Shown here one piece after another: positions 26,896 to 34,647 of a DNA stretch of 64,000 nucleotides (position 1 is the stretch's first letter; each line of letters begins with the position of its first letter). The notes beneath the pieces were generated by a model that ran no database searches, was not told the DNA's origin, and was given only the letters and a program-made list of their open reading frames with translations. The position numbers were made by a program, and so were the translations under genes. The stretch is from NCBI RefSeq assembly GCF_014256275.1, contig NZ_JACCFE010000002.1, positions 5,064,001 through 5,128,000 on the forward strand. Direction: 5' to 3'. Origin of the DNA: Rhodococcus sp. 4CII (GTDB lineage Bacteria; Actinomycetota; Actinomycetes; Mycobacteriales; Mycobacteriaceae).

Positions 26896-26914
26896 CTACT
26901 ACATTTCGTAGTAG
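26896..26914. promoter_or_regulatory. Dyad CTACTAC-n5-GTAGTAG upstream of cydA
   Basis: A perfect 7-bp inverted repeat with a 5-bp spacer, right after the pabC stop and 109 bp before cydA. The half site TACTAC/GTAGTA resembles operators of BlaI/MecI/CopY-type repressors. No other role is apparent, so control of cydABDC is inferred. Confidence 0.45.
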
Positions 26915-27023
26915 CAAAGTCCTGCGGCAGAAACGACCCCGCAGTACGTTGTTTTCAAGGGTCGGGCGGATGCCCACGCTCCGACCCTGACGCCTGTCCT
27001 ACGGGCCCAGTTTCGGAGTAGCC

Positions 27024-28520
27024 ATGGATGCCTTGGACGTCTCCCGGTGGCAGTTCGGCATAACCACCGTCTATCACTTCATCCTCGTTCCGCTGACGAT
27101 CGGGCTCGCCCCGCTGATCGCCGTCATGCAGACGATGTGGGTGGTCACCGGAAAGGATCACTGGTATCGGCTCACCAAGTTCTTCGGGAAGCTCTTCCTG
27201 ATCAACTTCGCACTCGGCGTGGCCACCGGCATCGTGCAGGAATTCCAGTTCGGGATGAACTGGAGCGAGTACTCGCGATTCGTCGGCGACGTGTTCGGCG
27301 CACCCCTCGCGCTCGAGGGACTGGTCGCGTTCTTCCTCGAGTCGACGTTCCTCGGGCTCTGGATCTTCGGCTGGGGACGACTGCCCAAGCTCGTCCACCT
27401 CGCCACCATCTGGCTGGTGGCGATCGGCGTGAACGCGTCCGCGTACTTCATCATCACCGCCAACTCGTTCATGCAGCACCCGGTCGGGGCCGTGTACAAC
27501 CCCGAGACCGGGCGCGCGGAACTCACCAGCATCTGGACGCTGCTCACCAACAACACCGCCCTCGCGGCATTCCCCCACGTCGTCGCCGGCGCGTTCCTCA
27601 CCGCTGGAACGTTCGTGGCCGGTGTCGGTGGCTGGTGGATGGTGCGCAGCATGCGCAAGGCGAAGGAAGCCACCGAACCGGACGTGGCGAAGAAGCACGA
27701 GGACACCGCCCGGACGATGTTCCGGCCGGTCACGATCCTCGCGCTGTGGGTCATGGTCGCAGCAGGTGTCGGACTCGCGATCACCGGCGACATCCAGGGC
27801 AAGCTGATGTTCGAACAGCAGCCCATGAAGATGGCGTCCGCCGAATCGTTGTGCCACACCGAAACCGGTGCCGACTTCTCCATCCTGACCGTCGGCACCC
27901 AGAACAACTGCGAGAGCATCACCCAGCTCATCAAGATCCCCGGCCTCACCTCTTTCCTGGCGGACGGCAACTTCGACTCCACCGTCGAGGGCGTCACCGA
28001 GATCCAGGCCCGCTACGAGCAGATGTACGGGCCCGGCAACTACAAGCCCAACCTGTTCGTCACCTACTGGACGTTCCGCGCGATGATCGGCTGGGCTGCC
28101 GGTTCGGCGCTGCTCGCCGTGGTCGGCCTGTGGATGACCCGCGGCGGACGCGTCCCGGACAAGAAGTGGTTCGGCTGGCTGTCCATCCTCGTCATCCCGA
28201 CGCCGTTCCTCGGGAACAGCGCGGGCTGGGTGTTCACCGAGATGGGCCGCCAGCCGTGGGTCGTGGCACCCAACCCGACCGGTGTCGACATGATCAGACT
28301 GACCGTCGACCAAGGCGTCTCGCATCACTCCCCGTGGACCGTCTGGGTCTCGCTCGTCACGTTCACCGTCGTCTACGGGGCGCTGGCCGGCGTGTGGTTC
28401 ACGCTGATCCGGCGCTACACGGTCGAGGGGCCACTCGAACACGACGCGCATCCACCGGGTGACGACCACGACGAGCCCGAAGAACCGGGCAAGCCCGAAC
28501 AACTCTCGTTCGCGTACTAG
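27024..28520 (+). CDS. cydA: Cytochrome bd quinol oxidase subunit I
   Basis: A 498-residue heme-bearing subunit of cytochrome bd, the high-affinity terminal oxidase that reduces oxygen to water with menaquinol. The heme b595 ligand is His18 in QFGITTVYHFILVPLTIG; GLVAFFLESTFLGLWIFGW and GWVFTEMGRQPWVV are diagnostic, and the b558 ligands His and Met lie in the expected blocks. The quinol loop is of the short type. GGAG precedes the ATG. First gene of cydABDC; a dyad at 26896 may be the operator. The enzyme supports growth at low oxygen and under respiratory inhibition. Confidence 0.97.
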   Translation: MDALDVSRWQFGITTVYHFILVPLTIGLAPLIAVMQTMWVVTGKDHWYRLTKFFGKLFLINFALGVATGIVQEFQFGMNWSEYSRFVGDVFGAPLALEGLVAFFLESTFLGLWIFGWGRLPKLVHLATIWLVAIGVNASAYFIITANSFMQHPVGAVYNPETGRAELTSIWTLLTNNTALAAFPHVVAGAFLTAGTFVAGVGGWWMVRSMRKAKEATEPDVAKKHEDTARTMFRPVTILALWVMVAAGVGLAITGDIQGKLMFEQQPMKMASAESLCHTETGADFSILTVGTQNNCESITQLIKIPGLTSFLADGNFDSTVEGVTEIQARYEQMYGPGNYKPNLFVTYWTFRAMIGWAAGSALLAVVGLWMTRGGRVPDKKWFGWLSILVIPTPFLGNSAGWVFTEMGRQPWVVAPNPTGVDMIRLTVDQGVSHHSPWTVWVSLVTFTVVYGALAGVWFTLIRRYTVEGPLEHDAHPPGDDHDEPEEPGKPEQLSFAY

Positions 28521-28531
28521 GGGAGACGGTC

Positions 28532-29569
28532 ATGGGACTTCAAGAGGTGTGGTTCATCCTGATCGCGGTGCTCTTCATCGGGTACTTCGTCCTCGAGGGA
28601 TTCGATTTCGGCGTCGGCATGCTGATGCCGGTGCTCGGCAGGCGCAAGGACCCCGAAGGCGACACCCGACGACGGGTGGTGCTCAACACGATCGGTCCCG
28701 TGTGGGACGGCAACGAAGTGTGGCTCATCACCGGTGGCGGCGCGTTGTTCGCGGCCTTCCCGGAGTGGTACGCCACCCTGTTCTCCGGCTTCTATCTGCC
28801 GCTGCTGATCATCCTCGTCGCGCTCATCGTCCGGATCTGCGCGATCGAGTACCGCGGCAAGATCGACGACGACACCTGGCGCCGGCGGTGTGACTGGGGC
28901 ATCGTCTTCGGGTCGTGGGTGCCCGCCGTGCTGTGGGGCGTCGCGTTCGCGAACATCGTGCGGGGCGTCGACATCGACGCCGACAAGCAGGTCACGTCGA
29001 ACCTGCTCGATCTGCTCAATCCCTACGCCCTGCTGGGTGGTCTGACGACCGCGCTCGTGTTCGCCCTGCACGGTGCGGTGTTCCTCGCGCTGAAGACGGC
29101 CGACGAAGTACGCACGGACGCCGTCGAACTCGCGTCCCGGCTGGCCCTCCCGGCCGTTCCGGTGGCGGGCGCGTTCGTGCTGTGGACGCAGTTGGCGCAC
29201 GGCACGGGCTGGACGTGGATTCTCGTCGCGATCGCCGCAGGTGCACTCCTCGGGGTGGTCGCGTTCACCCGCGCCGAGCGGGAAGGCTGGGCGTTCCTGC
29301 TCACGTCGATCGCCGTCATCGCCACGGTGGCACTGCTGTTCGGTTCGCTGTTCCCCGACGTCATGCCGTCCACCCTGGACGCCGCCTACAGCCTGACCAT
29401 CGAGAACGCGTCGTCGAGTCCGTACACCCTGAAGGTGATGACGTGGGCCGCGGCCTTCCTCACCCCGGTGGTGCTGATCTACCAGGGCTGGACGTACTGG
29501 GTGTTCCGGCAACGGATCTCGACCAAGCACATCCCGCCGTCGATCGGTCTCCCACTCGAGCGCAGATGA
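28532..29569 (+). CDS. cydB: Cytochrome bd quinol oxidase subunit II
   Basis: A 345-residue subunit with eight or nine membrane helices that stabilises the heme sites of CydA. Signatures: VWFILIAVLFIGYFVLEGFDFGVGML, IGPVWDGNEVWLITGGGALFAAFP and the long hydrophobic stretches after it. It begins 11 bp after cydA with GGGAGA as ribosome site, and its stop overlaps cydD by ATGA. Confidence 0.97.
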   Translation: MGLQEVWFILIAVLFIGYFVLEGFDFGVGMLMPVLGRRKDPEGDTRRRVVLNTIGPVWDGNEVWLITGGGALFAAFPEWYATLFSGFYLPLLIILVALIVRICAIEYRGKIDDDTWRRRCDWGIVFGSWVPAVLWGVAFANIVRGVDIDADKQVTSNLLDLLNPYALLGGLTTALVFALHGAVFLALKTADEVRTDAVELASRLALPAVPVAGAFVLWTQLAHGTGWTWILVAIAAGALLGVVAFTRAEREGWAFLLTSIAVIATVALLFGSLFPDVMPSTLDAAYSLTIENASSSPYTLKVMTWAAAFLTPVVLIYQGWTYWVFRQRISTKHIPPSIGLPLERR

Positions 29570-31254
29570 GCACAGCGGTAGGCGACGCACCCCGCCCGGC
29601 ACGGGACGGTGCGTCCCGGCGACCCGTCGATCCCCGGCTGTGGCGGTACTCGGCGGCGGCCCGCGGATATCTCGTCCTCACGGTCGGGCTGTCGATGGTC
29701 GACGTCGCGATGGTCGTCGTGTCGGCGCTCATGATCGGCCGCGTGCTCGGTGGGGTGATCGTCGACGACGCCACCGACCTCGGCCGGTGGTCCACCGAAC
29801 TGGTGGTGCTCGCGGTCACGGTGGGTGTCCGGTTTCTCGGCGCCTGGCTGCAGTCCCGCTTCGCGCACCGTTCCGCGACACGTGTCGTGGCGGAACTGAA
29901 GGGGGAGGTGCTCGGTGTCGCCACGCGGATGCGGCCACGCGAACTCGATCCGCGCCGCGACGAGATCGCGACCGTGCTCACCCGCGGCATCGACGGACTC
30001 GTGCCGTATCTCACCGGGTACCTTCCGGCCCTGGTTCTCGCGGTGACGCTCACTCCGGCGACGTTGGCGGTCATCGCATTCCAGGATCTGACGTCCGCGG
30101 CCATCATCTTCGTCACGCTGCCGCTGATCCCGGTCTTCATGATCCTCATCGGACTGCTCACCAAGGGCAAGGCGGCCGAGACCCTCACCGCGATGACCAC
30201 CTTGTCCTCGCAACTGCTCGACCTTCTGGCCGGACTGCCCACACTGCGCGCGCTCGGCCGCGAGCAGGGCCCGGCAACACGGGTGCGTGAACTCGGCGAC
30301 GCCCATCGCCGCACCACTATGTCGGCGCTGCGGGTGGCGTTCCTGTCGTCGATGGTGCTCGAACTGCTGGCCACTTTGTGCGTCGCGCTCGTCGCCGTGA
30401 GCATCGGACTACGGCTGGTGTACGGGGGGATGGGACTCGAAGCCGGAATCGTGGCACTGATCCTCGCGCCCGAGGTGTACCTCCCACTGCGGAGGGTCGG
30501 AACCCAGTTCCACGCCGCCGAGGACGGAATGGCCGCCGCGAGCCGGGCGTTCGCCGTCATCGATACCGATCGCCCGGACGACGTCGACGGCGCGGTCGTG
30601 GTGGACGCGGACGGGGCGCGTCTGGAATTCGACGGCCTGGACGTCCGGTCCCGGCGGGGACTGGCGCCGCACGGACTGACGGGGGTCGTCGAACCCGGCA
30701 CCGTGACGGTGCTGACCGGACCGAACGGGTCCGGGAAAACGACTGCGGTGCACGCACTTCTCGGTCTCGTCGAACCGGCGCGCGGCGACGTGCGCGTGGC
30801 CGGCGCCCCCGTCGGCACGCTCGACCGGTCCGCGTGGTGGGCGCAGGTGGCATGGCTGCCCCAGCATCCCGTTCTCGTGCCCGGCACGCTGGACGAGAAC
30901 CTCCGGCTGACCGGGGACGTCGTCGACCTCGAACATGCTTGCGCCGACACGGGTTTCGACGAGGTGCTCGCCGAACTCCGCGACGGCTGGAACACGCGGG
31001 TCGGGTCCGGTGGAACGGGACTGTCGCTCGGACAGCGGCAGCGGCTCGCCCTGACCCGTGTGCTCGCCACCCGGCGTCCCGTGCTGGTGCTCGACGAACC
31101 GACCGCGCACCTCGACGACGCGTCGGAGCGCACCGTGCTGGAATCCCTGCGACGCCTCGCCGCCACCGGCCGGACGGTCGTGGTCGTCGGGCACCGTCCG
31201 GCCGTGCTCGCGGCCGCCGACCGGGTGATCGAGGTGAGCGCCGATGTCGCGTGA
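29566..31254 (+). CDS. cydD: Thiol reductant ABC exporter subunit CydD
   Basis: A 562-residue half-transporter (membrane domain about 30-320, ATPase after about 340). Walker A GPNGSGKTT, signature GLSLGQRQRLAL (LSxGQ) and Walker B VLVLDEPTAHLDD are intact. With CydC it exports or handles low-molecular thiols and heme and is needed for cytochrome bd assembly. In actinobacteria mycothiol or cysteine may be involved, which is inference. The start is ATG 29566 overlapping cydB; a longer frame from 28915 is a shadow of cydB. Confidence 0.93.
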   Translation: MSTAVGDAPRPARDGASRRPVDPRLWRYSAAARGYLVLTVGLSMVDVAMVVVSALMIGRVLGGVIVDDATDLGRWSTELVVLAVTVGVRFLGAWLQSRFAHRSATRVVAELKGEVLGVATRMRPRELDPRRDEIATVLTRGIDGLVPYLTGYLPALVLAVTLTPATLAVIAFQDLTSAAIIFVTLPLIPVFMILIGLLTKGKAAETLTAMTTLSSQLLDLLAGLPTLRALGREQGPATRVRELGDAHRRTTMSALRVAFLSSMVLELLATLCVALVAVSIGLRLVYGGMGLEAGIVALILAPEVYLPLRRVGTQFHAAEDGMAAASRAFAVIDTDRPDDVDGAVVVDADGARLEFDGLDVRSRRGLAPHGLTGVVEPGTVTVLTGPNGSGKTTAVHALLGLVEPARGDVRVAGAPVGTLDRSAWWAQVAWLPQHPVLVPGTLDENLRLTGDVVDLEHACADTGFDEVLAELRDGWNTRVGSGGTGLSLGQRQRLALTRVLATRRPVLVLDEPTAHLDDASERTVLESLRRLAATGRTVVVVGHRPAVLAAADRVIEVSADVA

Positions 31255-32923
31255 CCCGTTGCTCCGCGCGCTGCCGCTGCTCGACCTGCAGCCGGGACGG
31301 GTGCTGCGTGCCGTCGCTGCGGGCGTCGCCACGCTGGGTAGTGCGCTCGCACTGGCGGCGCTGTCGGCGTGGTTGATCACCAGGGCATGGCAGATGCCGC
31401 CCGTCCTCGATCTCAGCGTGGCCGTGGTGGCGGTGCGAGCCCTCGGCATCTCCCGGGGCGTGTTCCGCTACCTCGAGCGGCTGGCCACCCACGACACCGC
31501 CCTCCGCGGCACCACCTCCGCCCGCACCCAGCTCTACCAGCGCCTGGCCGACGGCGACCCCGCCGCCGCGGCCGGGCTGCGCCGCGGCGAACTGCTCGCT
31601 CGCACCGGGGCCGACGTCGACACGCTCGGCGACGTCGTGGTCCGCGCGCTCGTCCCCATCTTCGTGTCCGTCGTCCTGGCCGTGGCCGCCGTCGGCATCC
31701 TCGCGGTGATCTCGCCGGCATCGGCACTCGTGCTCGCAGTGGCGCTCGCGGTGTCGGGGGTCGCGGCACCCTGGCTGTCGGCACGGGCCGCCCGCACCGC
31801 CGAGACGTCCGGCGCCCACGCGCGCGCCCGGTTCAGCGAGGACGCCGTCACCGCTCTCGATCACGCCGCTGAACTCCGCGTGGCGGGCCGCCTCGACCGG
31901 ACCGTGTCGCAGGCCGCCGACGCCGAGCGCGCCGTGGTCGCAGCCACCGACCGCGCCGCGGCACCCGCCGCCTTCGCCGACGCCGCCACTCCGCTGGCCG
32001 TGGGCGTGAGCGTGATCGCGTCGCTGCTCATCGGCATGGACCTGTACGCGTCGGGGACCATGAGTCCGATGGCGATGGGCGTCCTCGTGCTCCTGCCGCT
32101 GTCCGCGTTCGAGGCCACGGCAGCGCTGCCCGCCGCGGCAGTCGCGCTGACCCAGGCCCGGATCGCGTCGCGCCGCATACTCGCCGTGCTCGACGCCGCC
32201 GTCGCCGATCCGCACCCCGGGGACCGGCCCCTCGACGGACCCGTCCACGTCGCGTCGAAGGCGCTGCGCTGCGGATGGCCCGGCGGAAACGTCACCGCGC
32301 CACTCGATCTCGACCTGCCGCCCGGCGCCCGCGTCGCGATCGTCGGGGGCAGCGGGTCCGGGAAGACGACCACCCTGATGACGCTGGGCGGGCTTCTCCC
32401 GCCGGTGTCGGGGACGGTCCGGGTCGACGGAATCGATCTGCACCATGTCAGATCCGCCGCCGTGCGCCGGAACATCGGATTCTTCGCCGAGGACGCGCAC
32501 CTCTTCGACACATCCGTTCTCGAGAATCTGCGGGTGGCGCGGGGCGACATCGACGACGCGGAGGCTCTCGCCGTCCTCGAGTCCGTCGGGCTCGGAGAAT
32601 GGGTGTCCGGGCTGCCGGAGGGGGTGCACACGACTCTCGCCGGCGGTGCCCGGGCGGTGTCCGGCGGGCAGCGTCGCCGACTGCTCCTCGCCCGCGCCCT
32701 GCTGTCGCCCGCGCGGCTGCTCTTACTCGACGAACCGACCGAGCATCTCGACGCCGACGCGGGTGCCGACCTGCTCCGGCGATTGCTCGCGCGGGACGGC
32801 GGACTGGTGTCTGGGCAGCGCACGGTCGTGGTGGTCACCCACCAGCTTCCGCAGGATACCAGCGCTGACCTGGTGATACCCGTGGAGAAAGCGGAGAGCG
32901 AAAATGCGTTGCCGACTTCGTGA
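31244..32923 (+). CDS. cydC: Thiol reductant ABC exporter subunit CydC
   Basis: A 559-residue partner of CydD, with membrane helices in the first 300 residues and a complete ATPase: Walker A GGSGSGKTT, signature AVSGGQRRRLLLARAL, Walker B LLLLDEPTEHLDAD. It overlaps cydD by 11 bp, so the two are co-translated. Overlapping its 3' end (32909-32937) is a promoter-like element for the micro-ORF downstream. Confidence 0.93.
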   Translation: MSRDPLLRALPLLDLQPGRVLRAVAAGVATLGSALALAALSAWLITRAWQMPPVLDLSVAVVAVRALGISRGVFRYLERLATHDTALRGTTSARTQLYQRLADGDPAAAAGLRRGELLARTGADVDTLGDVVVRALVPIFVSVVLAVAAVGILAVISPASALVLAVALAVSGVAAPWLSARAARTAETSGAHARARFSEDAVTALDHAAELRVAGRLDRTVSQAADAERAVVAATDRAAAPAAFADAATPLAVGVSVIASLLIGMDLYASGTMSPMAMGVLVLLPLSAFEATAALPAAAVALTQARIASRRILAVLDAAVADPHPGDRPLDGPVHVASKALRCGWPGGNVTAPLDLDLPPGARVAIVGGSGSGKTTTLMTLGGLLPPVSGTVRVDGIDLHHVRSAAVRRNIGFFAEDAHLFDTSVLENLRVARGDIDDAEALAVLESVGLGEWVSGLPEGVHTTLAGGARAVSGGQRRRLLLARALLSPARLLLLDEPTEHLDADAGADLLRRLLARDGGLVSGQRTVVVVTHQLPQDTSADLVIPVEKAESENALPTS

Positions 32924-32937
32924 GTGCGGCGTACGTT
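32909..32937 (+). promoter_or_regulatory. Sigma70-type promoter inside the end of cydC
   Basis: TTGCCG (32909-32914) and TACGTT (32932-32937) are separated by 17 bp. A start near 32944 would give a transcript that carries the extended Shine-Dalgarno at 32953, the micro-ORF and the folded RNA at 33070. Seen in sequence; activity is inferred. Confidence 0.4.
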
Positions 32938-32969
32938 CTTGAGTACACGAGGAAGGAGGTGGTCTGAAA

Positions 32970-33008
32970 TTGAATGACAGACGGACACGTGAGGTGGCTG
33001 CCAGCTAG
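32970..33008 (+). CDS. 12-codon micro-ORF with extended Shine-Dalgarno
   Basis: TTG-started ORF encoding MNDRRTREVAAS. It is preceded by AAGGAGGTGGTC (32953-32964), which can pair with 12 bases of the 16S rRNA 3' end including one G-U, far stronger than at any other gene in the window; AAGGAGG ends 10 nt before the TTG. An overlapping frame from ATG 32974 would give MTDGHVRWLPASRYR, but its spacing (14 nt) is poor. The peptide has no known function to me. It may be a leader peptide, a ribosome-stalling ORF or the ribosome-loading part of a regulatory RNA. Confidence 0.45.
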   Translation: MNDRRTREVAAS

Positions 33009-33069
33009 CCGCTACCGCTGACGGAATTCACTGACCGCGCGAGCGGCGAGCGAATCCCAGGCAGCTACC

Positions 33070-33137
33070 CGGCCCCCGAGCCCCCGGTCTGGTCCAGATC
33101 GGGCCCGGTGCACCAGCACCGGAAGGCTCGGGGGCCG
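33070..33137 (+). ncRNA. Three-way-junction RNA fold (possible terminator or small RNA)
   Basis: A perfect 13-bp closing stem joins 33070-33082 and 33125-33137. Inside are two further hairpins: 33086-33092 with 33094-33100, and 33105-33111 with 33116-33122 (7 bp, ACCA loop). This is more elaborate than a simple terminator. It ends the unit that starts at the promoter at 32909 and could also terminate cydC. No Rfam family is recognised by eye. Confidence 0.45.
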
Positions 33138-33154
33138 TTGTGCGCTCCGCGCCC

Positions 33155-33172
33155 GTGAGTACTTGTCAACCG
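33155..33172. repeat. Second copy of the 18-mer GTGAGTACTTGTCAACCG
   Basis: Identical to 6539-6556, where it forms one arm of a hairpin. Here only this half is present, abutting the truncated end of the AbiEi-like remnant, so it probably marks a recombination or deletion endpoint. Confidence 0.7.
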
Positions 33173-33575
33173 GGACGGCGTACCGATGCTCGAGGATCTT
33201 CCGGCGCCGACGGTTCCTCGACGGCCAGATCGACGATGGTATCGGCCAGGACGTTCGCGGGGGCGCGGTGACGTGGATCGGCCCGGGATCGACGGGCGTC
33301 AGCACCCACTCCTCGGCCGCCGTCCGGTGGCTGAGTATCGCCCGGGGACCGCCGGACAGCAACGCCGCCCACAAGGTCATCGGCCGGTCGAGAGGGCCGT
33401 CGGTGACGGCGTAGACGCCGTGCAGCACCGTCGACCACTGGCCGGACTCCACCATGTGCTGAATCTGCCGGGTCGAGACACCCAGTCCGCGCAGTTGCCG
33501 GGACGTGACGAGGCCGTGCTGGCGGTCGAGGACGCGTTGGGACTCGGGTTTGAAGTCGATCGTCGCTGCCGTCAT
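33166..33575 (-). pseudogene. Remnant of an AbiEi-like antitoxin-domain protein
   Basis: The first 100 or so codons encode the N-terminal region of the actinobacterial AbiEi-antitoxin-domain/DUF559-type proteins: VLDRQHGLVTSRQLRGLGVS (winged helix), VESGQWSTVLHGVYAVTDGP, LLSGGPRAILSHRTAAEEW and GPIHVTAP. After this the frame shifts: the continuation ANVLADTIVDLAVEEP, typical of the next block, is in another frame and intervening sequence is missing. The frame then ends in the 18-bp repeat. The C-terminal nuclease-like part and any partner toxin are absent, so it is a decayed gene. Confidence 0.6.
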
Positions 33576-33682
33576 GGACGCGACGGTGCGCACGCGAGCC
33601 GACAGGAACGGCCCGAAAAAAGGCCGATTACAACTGGCCTGTGGATGAACCGCAGGTTGTGGATAACCGAGCCGTGAGGGCG

Positions 33683-34405
33683 TTAGCCGACGTAGCGGGA
33701 CAGACGCGCCGACAGATGGGGGCGCAGTTCACCGTCGGCGATGATGCGTTCCTCGACGTAGGCGAGGTCGCCGCCCTCGACGATGCCGTACAGGCGCTTG
33801 GCGCCGCCGACGAGAACACCGGAGGTGCTGCGGATCACGACGTCGGTCGCGAGTTCCCACGACGACTGCGTGAGGGCTCGGCCGTAGAACAGTTCGACGA
33901 TGCCGGAGCTGTGGGCGAGGAGGAGTTCGACGACTTCCTCGTTGGTGCTGCCGGGAATGCCGTCTCCGCTGATCCGCCAGAAGCCGGTCTCGTGGAGGTC
34001 GGGGCGCACGTACTCACCGTCGGCGTCGAGAACCCAGCTCTGGGATTCCCACTTGAGGTAGTTGCCCCCGTTGTGGGAGACGATGATCTGCTGCCCGAAC
34101 GGGTAGTCGCCGGTGTCGGGGTCGTGGCCTTCCCCTTCGCCGCGCCACACACCCACCAGGGGTAGAACGGCGAGGAGTTCGTTGTTCAGATCCGGGCCGA
34201 GGCGCAGATTTGCGGTGTCCTCGGGCAACGGAAGGTCCGGAAGCTGCGGGATGTTCCGCGACGCCGTCGTCTTGGAACGCTCGATGGCGTCCGCGACGGC
34301 TGCGTCACCGCTACCACGACGCACGGTGGGGGTGTCCCCAGCGGGCGCGCTCGTAGTCGGGTGCTCGGAAGGCGGATCTGCGCCTGCGTCCGGGTTCTGA
34401 CTCAC
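33683..34405 (-). CDS. Nitrobindin family heme protein (FABP-like, Rv0813c type)
   Basis: A 240-residue protein. After a variable N-terminal 60 residues comes a 10-stranded nitrobindin barrel with the signature GVWRGEGEG (GxWxGxG) and, near the C-terminus, LRPHLSARLSRY with the histidine that should be the proximal heme ligand. Nitrobindins bind ferric heme and isomerise peroxynitrite or scavenge NO. The start is GTG 34405, overlapping the stop of a 32-codon membrane-protein ORF (GTGA), which implies coupled translation. A start at 34450 is not supported. Confidence 0.87.
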   Translation of the reverse strand: MSQNPDAGADPPSEHPTTSAPAGDTPTVRRGSGDAAVADAIERSKTTASRNIPQLPDLPLPEDTANLRLGPDLNNELLAVLPLVGVWRGEGEGHDPDTGDYPFGQQIIVSHNGGNYLKWESQSWVLDADGEYVRPDLHETGFWRISGDGIPGSTNEEVVELLLAHSSGIVELFYGRALTQSSWELATDVVIRSTSGVLVGGAKRLYGIVEGGDLAYVEERIIADGELRPHLSARLSRYVG

Positions 34406-34500
34406 GACTCGTCGGTGACCAGACGGTAAATCGTGTAGAGCGAGAACCACGTGATCAACACGGCGGCAAGGACAAGAAGTACCTCGAAGAAGATAACCAC
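34402..34500 (-). CDS. 32-residue single-span membrane protein coupled to nitrobindin
   Basis: GTG at 34500 opens a frame reading MVIFFEVLLVLAAVLI, then TWFSLYTIYRLVTDES and TGA at 34402-34404. Residues 2-27 form one transmembrane helix, with an acidic tail. AGGA lies 7 nt upstream of the GTG. The stop overlaps the nitrobindin GTG by GTGA, the same coupling used elsewhere in this window, which argues that it is real. No family is recognised; it could anchor or regulate the nitrobindin. Confidence 0.65.
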   Translation of the reverse strand: MVIFFEVLLVLAAVLITWFSLYTIYRLVTDES

Positions 34501-34647
34501 GGGGACATCCTAAACCGAACCCGTCGAACGGTCGAAACGGGAGGCGACTTACCGTGACTGCGGCTACGGTTCCTCGAAGGCGACCATCCGGTCGGTTCCG
34601 AAGATCCTCATGCGGTCGTCTCGTCTCCCGTCCCTCCCGGAGGTCCC

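Noticed and set aside
30557..32629. 690-codon minus-strand frame opposite cydD/cydC
   Set aside because: cydD and cydC carry complete ABC motifs; the antisense frame shows only biased composition.
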